Positions 24,044-33,003 of a stretch of 54,274 nt of DNA are shown in pieces (the stretch's first letter is position 1; each line of letters opens with the position of its first letter). The stretch comes from Paenibacillus barengoltzii NBRC 101215 (GTDB lineage: Bacteria; Bacillota; Bacilli; Paenibacillales; Paenibacillaceae), in the NCBI RefSeq assembly GCF_004000745.1, contig NZ_BILV01000042.1, positions 1 through 54,274 of the forward strand. The letters are read 5' to 3'. Both the position numbers and the translations under genes were made by a program. A model generated the notes under the pieces. It did no database searches. It was given only the letters and a program-made list of their open reading frames with translations, and was not told the DNA's origin.

Positions 24044-26410
24044 CTATGCGATATGAACTTCGTGGCCCGGCGCCACCGTCAGCTCTCGGTCTCCCACGAT
24101 AAACCGCAGTGCAGCCGGATTATCGCGAGGTGCCGTGATGGTCACCCCTTCCCGGCTGACCCGGATCCGATAAGAACCACCGCCTAAGCGTACCGGGAAT
24201 TCGATTGCCTGCCAGGCCGACGGCAACGCCGGTCGAAGCACCGCCTTGTCCCCGTCATACCGCAAGCCGGCAAATCCCAACACTGCCGCCATCCATGCCC
24301 CGCCATTCGCCGCGGGATGCGTCCCGCCAATGTATAAGTCACCGACGTATTGCTTAGAATCACCGGTTAAGTCAATCGTCGCCGTCCGCATAAAGTAAGG
24401 GTAACCCCAATCCGGTGATCCCGTATCCGCCGCCACCAGCGCATAAATGCAAGCGCTGAGACTCGATCCATGCTCGGTGCGCGGCTCGTAGTATGCCCAG
24501 TTCGCTTGTTTAACGGCTGGATCGTAATCGTCCTTAAACAGGTGCAGCATCAACACGACATCGGCTTGCTTAAGAATTTGCGTTGTCGTCGCAAGTCCGT
24601 TCCCTCCGCCGAGATATTCGTGGGGATGCAGCATGCGCGACTTCAGCTGTGTGAGCGTAACATCCTCCAGCGTATAATAGCGATCAAACTGCTCAATCAA
24701 GCGGCTTTGAGTATCCGGCTCGGGAACGTACAACCGTTCATACATGTCGCGGATATGCTCCGGCTGTATAGGGCTGTCTGCCAGCAGCTGCTCATAACGC
24801 TCAACGTTACCCCGCTTCAAAATCTCCATCGCATCCAAAGCGATACGCAGGCACTCCTTCACCATCCGGTTCGTGAACGCGTTGTTATTCACCCGCTCAT
24901 GATATTCGTCCGGCCCCGTCACGTCGAGAATTTCGTAGCGCTGCTTCCGAGGATTGAAATATCCATACGAATAAAAGAACTTCGCACACTCCCACGCAAC
25001 CTCTGCGCCGCCATCTAACAGCAGACGGTCATCACCGGTAAACGCGTAAACCTGCCAGATTCCGTATGCTACGTCTGCGCTGATATGCACCTGCTTATCA
25101 CGGAAATAGGTTCGCATCGGACGGCCGGTGAACACGTCATTGACGTTAAACAAGGTGCAGGCGTCGTCCCCTGTTTCTTGGCTCTCCCAGGCATAAAAGG
25201 CACCTTCATAGCCGTACTCGGCTGCTTTGCGCTTCGCCCCGGCCAGTGTATGCACCCGATACATCATCAGATTCCGCGCCACCTCGGGCTGGGTATACAG
25301 GAAGAACGGCAGCATAAACATCTCCGTATCCCAGAACACCGCACCCTTGTACACCTGGCCGGACAACCCCCGGGCCGGAATAGACACTTTCTCCGAGCGA
25401 TCTGGTGCGATGATATGCAGCTGATACATGCTATAGCGCAAGGCCAGCTGGGCTTCCTCATCGCCTTCAACGAGGATGTCGGAGGCGCTCCACTTGCGCT
25501 CCCAATATTCAGCGTGCTCGCTCAGCAGCTGATCATATCCAAGCTGCCCCGCTTCCCGGGCCCACTGGATCGCAGCCGCTCGAACCTCGTCAGCCGTTTC
25601 CCCTTCCAGGCCGGCCGCCACGGCGACAGTTTTCTCAAGCACGACCGGCTCCCCAGCCCGGCAATGCACATGAAACCGGCGGCGGATAGATAGATCCTTC
25701 CGTAAAACTTCATGCTCCCCGCCGCTCGCCACCTCTGCCGCTTCCGCTACGGTGATCGGCAAGCCAAGCTCCTGCGTCGAAGCGCTAAGCGATACGACTT
25801 CCCAAGCCGCACCGCCCTCTGCCCCGTCCACATCGCTCTCCATCCGCACAAGATGCGGACCATTAATGTCCCATACGTCACCGTTAATGCCGGTGACAAT
25901 CGTCAGTTCGCCATCACGGCTACTCTCTACGGTGAACCGGCATACGATCAGTTCTGTGCGCGCCGCACTGCAGAACCGCTCCGCAGTGATCGCGACCTCC
26001 CCACCATCCGCGGTGCGGAACACCGACCGTCGGCGGTGCACCGCCTGACGCAGGTCCAGCGACTGCTCATGGCTCACAAGCTCTACTCGGCTGTGATCAA
26101 GCTCTCTGCCTACATTTACGCTGTTCACCGCTTTGTCTCCTGCAGCCACATTTCCGGCCTCGAACACGCTTAGCCTCGTGCCGTTCCAATAAACTTTCGT
26201 ATCCAGCCCGTTAGGAGCATTCACCGGCTCACGCCACTTGCCCCCCACTTGGTCGTACAGTCCAGCGACGATCGTTGCAGTCAGCTCTTTTTTGCCAAAC
26301 TCCTCCAATGTCCCCCGGTATCCGAGAACCCCGTTCCCGATCATAAACTTGTTGCCGTGATGTGCGATTCGTTCCGGGTCAAACCCGCTTTCACGAATGA
26401 TCCAGCTCAC
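24044..26410 (-). CDS. GH65 disaccharide phosphorylase (kojibiose/nigerose/maltose type unresolved)
   Basis: 788 residues. An N-terminal beta-sandwich (to about 270), linker helices, an (alpha/alpha)6 barrel (about 320-700) and a small C-terminal beta domain follow the GH65 plan. The general acid Glu is in DVTGPDEYHERVNNNAF, and the phosphate-binding stretch is EHGSSLSACIYAL. The loop YAWESQETGDD and VHISADVAYGIW are closer, as I remember the families, to kojibiose/trehalose phosphorylases than to maltose phosphorylase. It would split an alpha-glucoside with phosphate to beta-glucose 1-phosphate plus the acceptor. The start is GTG at 26410, which overlaps the preceding gene's TGA by four bases, with GAAAGG upstream. 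Confidence 0.9.
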   Translation of the reverse strand: MSWIIRESGFDPERIAHHGNKFMIGNGVLGYRGTLEEFGKKELTATIVAGLYDQVGGKWREPVNAPNGLDTKVYWNGTRLSVFEAGNVAAGDKAVNSVNVGRELDHSRVELVSHEQSLDLRQAVHRRRSVFRTADGGEVAITAERFCSAARTELIVCRFTVESSRDGELTIVTGINGDVWDINGPHLVRMESDVDGAEGGAAWEVVSLSASTQELGLPITVAEAAEVASGGEHEVLRKDLSIRRRFHVHCRAGEPVVLEKTVAVAAGLEGETADEVRAAAIQWAREAGQLGYDQLLSEHAEYWERKWSASDILVEGDEEAQLALRYSMYQLHIIAPDRSEKVSIPARGLSGQVYKGAVFWDTEMFMLPFFLYTQPEVARNLMMYRVHTLAGAKRKAAEYGYEGAFYAWESQETGDDACTLFNVNDVFTGRPMRTYFRDKQVHISADVAYGIWQVYAFTGDDRLLLDGGAEVAWECAKFFYSYGYFNPRKQRYEILDVTGPDEYHERVNNNAFTNRMVKECLRIALDAMEILKRGNVERYEQLLADSPIQPEHIRDMYERLYVPEPDTQSRLIEQFDRYYTLEDVTLTQLKSRMLHPHEYLGGGNGLATTTQILKQADVVLMLHLFKDDYDPAVKQANWAYYEPRTEHGSSLSACIYALVAADTGSPDWGYPYFMRTATIDLTGDSKQYVGDLYIGGTHPAANGGAWMAAVLGFAGLRYDGDKAVLRPALPSAWQAIEFPVRLGGGSYRIRVSREGVTITAPRDNPAALRFIVGDRELTVAPGHEVHIA

Positions 26411-28725
26411 TGAACGACCGCCTTTCGCAGCGGCAACTGAATCCCGGCTTCATCGATGCTCACCAGGTTGCCGTACACCTGAACTTCCGCCACGCCGCCG
26501 GACTTTGCACGGATGCTGACCTGGTTCTGATCCACTTCAACTTGCAGCTTCGTGCCGCGATACGTCACCATAAATCGATAGCTCTCCCAACGTTCAGGGA
26601 TGCTTGGATTCAACGCAAGCAGCTCCCCATCGGACCGCATCCCGCCGAAACCGTACACGATGTTCATCCAAGCGGCAGCGATCGACGTGGTATGAAGACC
26701 TTCCCGCGTATTGCGGTTGTAGTTGTCCAGATCTAACCGGGTCGCAAATTCGAAGAACTTATACGCCTCATCCGAACGTCCGATTTCCGCCGCCAAAATC
26801 GAGTGGATCGACGGCGACAACGACGATTCGTGGATACAGCGCGGCTCGTAATAATCGTAGTTGGCGCGCTTCTCCTCGAGCGAATATTCGCTGCTGTACA
26901 GGAACATGAACATCAGCACATCCGGTTGCTTAATCATGTCGTAGCGGTATAAACGGTCATACGACCAATGCGAATACAGTGGGAACTCCGTGACCGGGAT
27001 CGAATGGATGTCCAGATGCGGCAGGTCAAAAAAGCCATCATGCTCTTCAAAAATTCCCGTCCGTTCATCCCGCGGAATTTTCATATGCTGCGCTTTGTTT
27101 TGCCAATCCTGCTGTTCTTCCTCCGTCAGGCCAAGGCGGGCTGCCAGCTTGTCATAAGCAGCGGAAGCCTCATTCCGCATCGCTTCCAGCACCTCCAGTG
27201 TATACTCGAACAGCTTCTTGGCCATCAGGTTGATATAACAGTTGTTGTTTACCATCAGCTGGAACTCATCCGGGCCCATGACGCCGAAATAGCCGTATTT
27301 GCCCGACTGCTGTCCCCACTGACCGCGTGACGCATAAAAACGGCTGATCTGAATCAGCATTTCCGCACCTTTTTCATACAAAAACGACTTATCGCCCGTC
27401 ATCTTCACATAATGGCGCAACCCGTACGCAACCGCCGTGCCGACATGCAGCTGCAGATTCGAGTGTTGCCACAGATCGCAGCTTTCCGTTCCGTCGATGG
27501 TCGCAATCGGATAAAACGCTCCTTCACAGTCCAACTCCTTGGCCCGCTTCAATGCCTCAGGAAGCGTCCGGTAACGGAATTCAAGCAAGCTCCGCGCCGC
27601 CTTCGGATTGTTGAAAATATAAAACGGCAAGCAATACGACTCCGTATCCCAGAAAGCCAGCCCGCGATACGCCTCGCCGGTCAGCCCCTTCGCCCCGATG
27701 TTAAAGCCGGGGTTATCGCCATGGTAAGTCTGATACAGCTGAAAAATGCAAAAGCGAATCCCTTGCTGATTCTCCGGGTCACCTTCGATGGCAATATCCG
27801 ATTCCGCCCATACCTGATCCCAGTATGCCCGCTGGTTGGCCGCAGCCGCATCAAATCCAGCCTGTATGTGTTGCGCTGTCAGCTCGATCCCTCGCAGCCA
27901 GAGGTCATCATTCTGGGTGGAGCGATCTTTATCAGCCACGTTCACTACGAGTTTATCCAGCGTACTGCGCTTGCCTTGCTCCAGCGTCAAAGTCAGAACC
28001 CGGCCGATGTAGCTGTCTTCCTGCACCAACTCGTCCGTAACCGCGTCCGGTGCAACGACATGGAACCCGGAAAACAACCGGTTCCCCGTGTTCACTGTCT
28101 CCCCTAGAATTGCTGCGATCGGGGTTCCATCGCTCGCCTTGGCTTCATCTTGCTTCAGTTCCTTCCAGTAACACCGTTGCTGATCCTCATGGATCACCTT
28201 GAGGTTCAGGCCGGTTCGCACCTGGATTGAACCAGAGAAGTTGAGCGGCGTCAATGTGATTCGCTGTGCCCCGAGATGAGACACCTTCATGCTGACGAGG
28301 CGTTCAAATGTGAGCTGAACATCTTTCCCGCTGGCGGTATGCCACACGAACTCCCGAGTATAGATGCCCGTGCGGAAATCCAACTCCCGCCGAAAGCCGC
28401 TGAACCGGCTCTCCGCTAGATCCAGCGTTTCTCCGTCCAACGTAATCCGCGTATGCAACCAATCCACTGCGTTTACCATAAAGCGCAACGATTTGATAAT
28501 TCCCTTGTAATGAGCCGTCACCGGGCTCTCCTCAAACAATCCATTGAAATAGCTGCCCAGCAACGTATCACCGCTATACCCCTCCTCCGGGTAGCCTCGG
28601 ACCCCCATATATTCATTCCCCAGTGAAAAAATCGACTCGCTGACCCGGTTACGTCCCGGATCAAAGCCGACCTCCACGACCTTCCAAGGGTCGACCTGTA
28701 AATATTTGTCCGCGATTTTCGGCAT
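26407..28725 (-). CDS. GH65 alpha-glucoside phosphorylase (second family member)
   Basis: 772 residues, same architecture as the next gene but clearly diverged. The catalytic Glu is in GVMGPDEFQLMVNNNCY, and the phosphate loop reads RCIHESSLSPSIHSI. The C-terminal half has TREGLHTTSIAAAWMNIVYGFGGM (in parts) as in maltose-phosphorylase-like proteins, but the loop DGTESCDLWQHSNLQLHVG is unlike the canonical maltose enzymes, and glucosylglycerol or another alpha-glucoside is possible. ATG 28725 follows AAGGAG; the in-frame extension to 28773 lacks a site. It is the first gene of the three-gene phosphorylase operon. No convincing promoter was found in the 100 bases upstream. Confidence 0.88.
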   Translation of the reverse strand: MPKIADKYLQVDPWKVVEVGFDPGRNRVSESIFSLGNEYMGVRGYPEEGYSGDTLLGSYFNGLFEESPVTAHYKGIIKSLRFMVNAVDWLHTRITLDGETLDLAESRFSGFRRELDFRTGIYTREFVWHTASGKDVQLTFERLVSMKVSHLGAQRITLTPLNFSGSIQVRTGLNLKVIHEDQQRCYWKELKQDEAKASDGTPIAAILGETVNTGNRLFSGFHVVAPDAVTDELVQEDSYIGRVLTLTLEQGKRSTLDKLVVNVADKDRSTQNDDLWLRGIELTAQHIQAGFDAAAANQRAYWDQVWAESDIAIEGDPENQQGIRFCIFQLYQTYHGDNPGFNIGAKGLTGEAYRGLAFWDTESYCLPFYIFNNPKAARSLLEFRYRTLPEALKRAKELDCEGAFYPIATIDGTESCDLWQHSNLQLHVGTAVAYGLRHYVKMTGDKSFLYEKGAEMLIQISRFYASRGQWGQQSGKYGYFGVMGPDEFQLMVNNNCYINLMAKKLFEYTLEVLEAMRNEASAAYDKLAARLGLTEEEQQDWQNKAQHMKIPRDERTGIFEEHDGFFDLPHLDIHSIPVTEFPLYSHWSYDRLYRYDMIKQPDVLMFMFLYSSEYSLEEKRANYDYYEPRCIHESSLSPSIHSILAAEIGRSDEAYKFFEFATRLDLDNYNRNTREGLHTTSIAAAWMNIVYGFGGMRSDGELLALNPSIPERWESYRFMVTYRGTKLQVEVDQNQVSIRAKSGGVAEVQVYGNLVSIDEAGIQLPLRKAVVQ

Positions 28726-28903
28726 GTTCCGCCATCTCCTTCTATGTGTATCCATAAGATAAACCTCTCCCACTTAGCTTAGCGGAACGCCCGTTGCGGC
28801 CAAATGTCCAGGACTAAGGAGCTTATGTGCGATCGTACGGATTTGGCATCCAGCCGCCCAACCCGCCGTATCCCTGGAACATCTCTCCCCCTCAATTCCA
28901 CGA

Positions 28904-29140
28904 TTATCCCTTTAGCTCAGTACCCTTTTTACATGATTATCCCCTTCATTCAGACTCCACCCTTTTACACCTTTATCCCTTTCCATCAGGACCTACCCCT
29001 TTAGATCTGTATCCCTTTCCATCAGGACCTACACCTTTAGATCTGTATCCCTTTCCTTCAGGACAGTCTCTTTACATCTGTATCCCTTTGTGTCAGGTCC
29101 TGCTGATCTTCTGCACCATTATCCCGTTCATTCAGGCCTC
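28904..29140. repeat. Degenerate tandem repeat, 7 units of 33-38 bp (mostly 36)
   Basis: Units share the core TTATCCCTTTnnnTCAGGAC, beginning near 28904, 28937, 28973, 29009, 29044, 29080 and 29118. The middle copies also share the linker CTTTAGATCTG. The array fills most of the gene-free stretch between the GH65 operon start and the GDSL gene terminator. Because 36 is a multiple of three, an accidental frame with a YPFPSGPTPLDL repeat runs through it; there is no ribosome site and the unit lengths vary, so it is not called a gene. One more copy of the core is at 53858. Confidence 0.7.
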
Positions 29141-29301
29141 TCTTATGGCTTTATCTTCCCTTTTATTCAGTTGCCGCTTTTATTCAGTCGCCGCTTTTTT
29201 CACTCGTCCCTCTTCTTCTACTCCCCCCTGACTCATCGGGATAATGTCGAGAAGAACCGGCCGCCATATATATCCCGCCGAGCTCGCGGCACCCGCAACG
29301 C

Positions 29302-29331
29302 AAAAAAACCGGAGCGTTCTCCACGCTCCGG
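29302..29331 (-). terminator. Terminator of the GDSL esterase gene
   Basis: On the minus strand CCGGAGCG-TGGAGAA-CGCTCCGG is followed by seven T residues, 28 bases after the stop codon. Confidence 0.92.
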
Positions 29332-29358
29332 CTGATTTGTTGGCCAACTCGATAAAAA

Positions 29359-30618
29359 TTAAAGTTCGTTGATAAATACCGTCTTCATTTTGCTGCTGTA
29401 TTGCACGTCAAGCCCAAGTCCCTGCACGAGCAAAGCCAGCGGAACATAGGTTTTGTTCTCTTTGCCGACCTTTTGCAGGAATGCTGGGGTTGCCGTCGTC
29501 GCCGGCGTTCCATCTACTTTGATTTGCTTCGCGCCAATCGGGATTACAACCGTCCGGCTGCCATAAGTAATCGTGGCGGTGGCGGTGCGTGAATCCCATT
29601 TGCTTTGCGCTCCAATTGCATCGGTGATGTCCTTGATAGCCACAAACGTCTGCCCGTTCTTCAAGATTGGCGGATACGGCGTGTTCAACTCTTGGCCCTT
29701 CACCACAACGGATATCGGAGCTCCACCTGTCTTGGCGGTCGTCGTCCGATAGCTTCCCCAAACCGATTCAGCAAAAATCTTGGCGATTTCCTCATATCCC
29801 GCTTGGTTCGGATGGATATCCGTGTCGGAGAAAATATGCGTCAGCGAAATTTCCCGCCCGATAAAAGCGGCTGCCACATGGGCTGCTTTGACCGGCTTCG
29901 CATCCCCAGCGTGATCGGCAACAACGCCATCCACGATCCCGGTAAACTTACCGGCGAACTGCTGCAGCTCATCGTAGATCGCTGTGCCGGCCAGCTTCGG
30001 CACCGGCTGGTATTGGTCCGCAATCACGATTTGCGCCGAAGGATTCAACTCCTGCAAGATGCGGACGATCTCGCGCAGGTTGTCGCCATAATGCGTCAAC
30101 ACCTCATCGCCTTGGGCGCGGAGTTGATCCAGCGAGATGTTTTTCATATCCGGAAGCAGTTTCAGCAGGTCATTCCCGCCGATCGTAATCGTGATCAAAT
30201 CAGCTTTCTGCAGATCAGCCTTTGCTTGAGCAACCCCCGACGCAAAGGAAGCAATGCGAGGATCCGGCAAGTTCGCTTGAATGTCTGCGCCAGCCACCGG
30301 TACCCCCTTCTGGATGGCGGTCACGTAATTTTTCAAACCTTCGCTGGTCAGACCCAGAATACCGTAATTCACGGCAGACGTCCGTGCATGGAACAGCCCC
30401 TGTTCTTTAAGACGTTCCACGAAGCCGTAAGGGACGCTCTGCTCAGTCATGCCCGGCTCGTACCCGGCTGTAATGGAATCGCCCAGCGCAACGATCAGGT
30501 AGTCATCGACCGCTGGCGCAGCTTGGGTTGGTTTTGCAGCGATGCCGCTGACCAAGATAAGAATGAGGGCGAGCGCTCCCGCAACGGCGGAAACCTTGTT
30601 CATACGAGGATGCTTCAA
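29359..30618 (-). CDS. Secreted GDSL/SGNH esterase with C-terminal stalk domain
   Basis: 419 residues. A signal peptide (hydrophobic AVAGALALILILVSG, cleavage near AQA-type KPTQAAP) precedes an SGNH hydrolase: block I LIVALGDSITAGYEPG with the nucleophile Ser, block III TIGGNDLL, and block V with the catalytic DIHPNQAGY. Residues about 300-419 are a copper-amine-oxidase-like stalk domain (LKNGQTFVAIKDITDAIGAQSKWDSRT; TYVPLALLVQGLGLDVQYS). It would deacylate a lipid or wall glycan outside the cell. The start is taken as TTG 30618 because AAGGAG lies nine bases before it; ATG at 30603 is an alternative that is far from any site. Confidence 0.88.
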   Translation of the reverse strand: MKHPRMNKVSAVAGALALILILVSGIAAKPTQAAPAVDDYLIVALGDSITAGYEPGMTEQSVPYGFVERLKEQGLFHARTSAVNYGILGLTSEGLKNYVTAIQKGVPVAGADIQANLPDPRIASFASGVAQAKADLQKADLITITIGGNDLLKLLPDMKNISLDQLRAQGDEVLTHYGDNLREIVRILQELNPSAQIVIADQYQPVPKLAGTAIYDELQQFAGKFTGIVDGVVADHAGDAKPVKAAHVAAAFIGREISLTHIFSDTDIHPNQAGYEEIAKIFAESVWGSYRTTTAKTGGAPISVVVKGQELNTPYPPILKNGQTFVAIKDITDAIGAQSKWDSRTATATITYGSRTVVIPIGAKQIKVDGTPATTATPAFLQKVGKENKTYVPLALLVQGLGLDVQYSSKMKTVFINEL

Positions 30619-30655
30619 GCTATTCAACTCCTTGGATAAAAATAAGTATAATAGC

Positions 30656-30691
30656 GCGAAAAACCTGAGGTTTTTCGCTGTTGGCCTCAGG
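30656..30691 (-). terminator. Terminator-like hairpin with an overlapping alternative hairpin
   Basis: On the minus strand CCTGAGG (30691-30685) pairs with CCTCAGG (30670-30664), which is followed by TTTTT: an intrinsic terminator after the small gene at 30736. The same 3' arm also belongs to a second perfect hairpin, GCGAAAAACC/GGTTTTTCGC (30678-30656). The two cannot form together. This lies about 40 bases before the GDSL start. Confidence 0.6.
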
Positions 30692-30735
30692 TCTCGTTGT
30701 TGCATCTTACACCGGCGAATGCTGCGCACTCTGTG

Positions 30736-30984
30736 CTATTCCGGCTTATTCTCCGCGCGCCCGGTCCTTTTTAAATACTCATCATAACGGCCATCGACTT
30801 CCTTGGCCATCTTCCGGTAATTCAGCGTCTCCTCCACAATCGGATCCAACGTGGTCTGAATTCGGATTTCGTACTTCGGTGACAATCTTCTGCGTTCCTC
30901 CTCACGGCGTTCTTTCTCATTGCCGTATTCCCCTTCCGTCAGCATCTCGCTGAGCTCGCGTTCCAAATCCTTGCTATCGCTCAT
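30736..30984 (-). CDS. Small highly charged hypothetical protein
   Basis: 82 residues from ATG 30984, chosen because GGAAGGAG lies eight bases upstream. Rich in Glu, Arg and Lys, with a probable coiled-coil stretch (about residues 15-40, EYGNEKERREEERRRLS) and a second helix around LNYRKMAKEVDGRYDEYLKR. No signal peptide or known motif. It follows the inositol monophosphatase gene by 73 bases and is probably cotranscribed. Function unknown; I do not recognise the family. Confidence 0.7.
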   Translation of the reverse strand: MSDSKDLERELSEMLTEGEYGNEKERREEERRRLSPKYEIRIQTTLDPIVEETLNYRKMAKEVDGRYDEYLKRTGRAENKPE

Positions 30985-31057
30985 CCTGGACACTCCTTCC
31001 GGTAAATATGGATTAAGCATTTGCTGTCGCCAAATCTAAATCAAAATTTTATTTCTT

Positions 31058-31927
31058 TTACAGGCCCGTCGCGTCGGCAGCCCGGATAACTCCAAGCAGT
31101 TCGTCATGAATTTTGCCATTGCTGGCAACCAAATGACGTACGCCGATGTGATAAGGGTTGCCCGCGGTATCCGTCACTATTCCTCCGGATTCCTTTACGA
31201 TCAGTGCACCCGCCGCAACGTCCCAAGCGTTCAATCCAACCTCATAATAACCGCTAAGCCGTCCCGCAGCAACATACGCCAAATGCAATGCAGCTGAACC
31301 GGCAGCGCGCAGGCTGCGCACTTGTCCAGACAACGCGTTCAAACCGCGCATATTTACCGGCAAAGCAAAATCCCGGTCTGGGTTAAACCCTACCGCAATC
31401 ACGCTGCCGGACAATGTTGCATCGTTGGACACCTTCGACTTCTGCCCGTGGATGTAGGCGCCTTTGCCTTTCTCTGCCACAAACATCTCGTCGCGAATTG
31501 GGTCATATATCACGCCGATTATGACATCCCCTTTATATGCCAGCGCTATCGATACGCAGAAAAACGGAAATCCGTGCACGAAATTGGTCGTTCCGTCCAC
31601 CGGGTCGACGATCCACAAATACTCCGACTCGCTCCCCTGCTTCAGCGCTGCAGCAGATGCCGCCGCTCCTGGGGCTACACCTTCTTCGCCAAGGATCTCA
31701 TGATCTGGAAAATGCGTCAAGATCAGCTTGCGAATCATCGCTTCCGCACCCTTATCCACATCCGTTACCAAATCCTGCGGCGATTGCTTCGTACTCAGAT
31801 CACGGTAGTCCCCCAGCCGGCTCTTAATCCATTCTCCCGCTTTCGCAGCGCAGTTGATCGCTACGGCCGTCGGACTCTTGCTGCCTACCACATATGGAAC
31901 TTTCGGATTCGATTCCAATCGATTCAC
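31058..31927 (-). CDS. suhB: Inositol monophosphatase family protein (SuhB/YktC type)
   Basis: 289 residues. Metal-dependent phosphatase fold with E-E in ILGEEGVAP, the DPVDGTTNFVHG motif (two metal-binding Asp), and the C-terminal LNAWDVAAGALIVKESGG motif (third metal Asp). It likely hydrolyses inositol monophosphate or a related sugar phosphate in the cytosol. The start is GTG 31927 with only a weak GAAAG upstream, and the first 18 residues are not typical of the family, so a start a few codons downstream cannot be excluded. The hypothetical gene at 30736 follows. Confidence 0.88.
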   Translation of the reverse strand: MNRLESNPKVPYVVGSKSPTAVAINCAAKAGEWIKSRLGDYRDLSTKQSPQDLVTDVDKGAEAMIRKLILTHFPDHEILGEEGVAPGAAASAAALKQGSESEYLWIVDPVDGTTNFVHGFPFFCVSIALAYKGDVIIGVIYDPIRDEMFVAEKGKGAYIHGQKSKVSNDATLSGSVIAVGFNPDRDFALPVNMRGLNALSGQVRSLRAAGSAALHLAYVAAGRLSGYYEVGLNAWDVAAGALIVKESGGIVTDTAGNPYHIGVRHLVASNGKIHDELLGVIRAADATGL

Positions 31928-32129
31928 TCTACTTTCATCTTATACTGATAATTTACTCCCTAAAAACTATACGTCTTGAAATATGCAAAGTTGCGTCCTT
32001 TCGCCTGCCCGCCATGGAAATCAAACGAAAGCCGCTTTACTTTATATGCAAAAAGTCCGTGTCCAATCGCAGAGAATGTACCCCGCCGGAAACGAACTTT
32101 TTGCTGACTAACCGCAAGCGGTCTTTACG

Positions 32130-32900
32130 TTATGCACCTACGATATTATACCCGCCGTCTACAAAAATGACCTCTCCGGTAATTCCGCGGGACAGATGGC
32201 TGATCAGGAACATCGCCGTGTCGCCAACTTCAGCGGTGTCCGTCGTTTTGCGCAACGGAGCTTTCTCCTCAACTTGCTTGAGGATGGAGTTGAAATCGCT
32301 GATCCCCTTCGCAGCCAATGTACGGATCGGTCCAGCCGAAATCGCATTAACGCGGATGTTCTTCGGCCCAAGGTCGTTAGCCAAGTAACGTACCGATGCT
32401 TCCAGTCCGGCTTTTGCCACGCCCATTACGTTATAGTTGCGCATTACGCGCTCCGATCCCATATACGTCATCGTCATAATGCTTCCGCCTTCCGTCATGA
32501 GCGGCGACAAGCGCTTCGATACGGCCACCAGGGAATAGACGCTGATGTCGTTAGCCAATGCAAAACCTTCACGGGACGTGTCCATAAACTCACCCGCCAG
32601 ATCCTCACCTTTGGCAAACGCAATACTGTGCACCAGACCATGCAGAACGCCAAATTCAGATTTCAGTGTGTCAGCCAGTCGGTCGATCTCCTCATCTACC
32701 GTCACGTTGCACGGCAGAATCAACGAACCTGGAATCGTTTCGGCCAGTTTGCGGACCCGGCCTTCTACGCGTTCACTTTCATATGTAAATGCCAGACGGG
32801 CACCTTGCTCTGCCAAGCTTTGCGCAATTGCCCATGCGATACTGCGCTCGTTAGCAACCCCCATCACGATCACATTTTTCCCCGCTAACAAATCACCCAT
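32130..32900 (-). CDS. fabI: Enoyl-[acyl-carrier-protein] reductase (NADH)
   Basis: 256 residues, a short-chain dehydrogenase of the FabI branch. It performs the last step of each fatty-acid elongation cycle. Features: the nucleotide site MGVANERSIAWAIAQ, the catalytic YNVMGVAK (Tyr and Lys six residues apart, as in FabI), INAISAGPIRTLAAKGI, and the C-terminal ITGEVIFVDGGYNI. ATG 32900 is preceded by GAGGAGG. No FapR-type operator was recognised upstream. Monocistronic by position: about 100 bases follow uvsE and 200 bases precede suhB. Confidence 0.96.
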   Translation of the reverse strand: MGDLLAGKNVIVMGVANERSIAWAIAQSLAEQGARLAFTYESERVEGRVRKLAETIPGSLILPCNVTVDEEIDRLADTLKSEFGVLHGLVHSIAFAKGEDLAGEFMDTSREGFALANDISVYSLVAVSKRLSPLMTEGGSIMTMTYMGSERVMRNYNVMGVAKAGLEASVRYLANDLGPKNIRVNAISAGPIRTLAAKGISDFNSILKQVEEKAPLRKTTDTAEVGDTAMFLISHLSRGITGEVIFVDGGYNIVGA

Positions 32901-33003
32901 GAAAATCCTCCTCTATATTAAATACACCTTCATTTTGTACAACTTACCGTATTTCCCTTCATTTTTCAAGAGAACCAGCGTTCAGCGGGCTTGTCCACGA
33001 AAA

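Noticed and set aside
28726..28900. Promoter or cre site for the GH65 operon
   Set aside because: Several TA-rich hexamers exist but none has a fitting -35 at 16-18 bases, and no cre match was seen.
28904..29140. CRISPR array
   Set aside because: The conserved and variable parts drift together; the 'spacers' are only about 14 bases and resemble one another, and no cas gene is present.
28827..29231. Open frame with a YPFPSGPTPLDL-type repeat in the 36-bp array
   Set aside because: The frame is open because the repeat unit is a multiple of three. No ribosome site, no family likeness, and units of 33, 35 and 38 bases break the pattern.
32105..32129. Short palindrome ACCGCAAGCGGT after fabI as terminator
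   Set aside because: Six-base arms with no loop and no T run; not convincing.
32972..32983. LexA-like GAACCAGCGTTC between uvsE and fabI
   Set aside because: The inner bases do not fit the DinR consensus and it lies after uvsE and before fabI, not in front of a repair gene.
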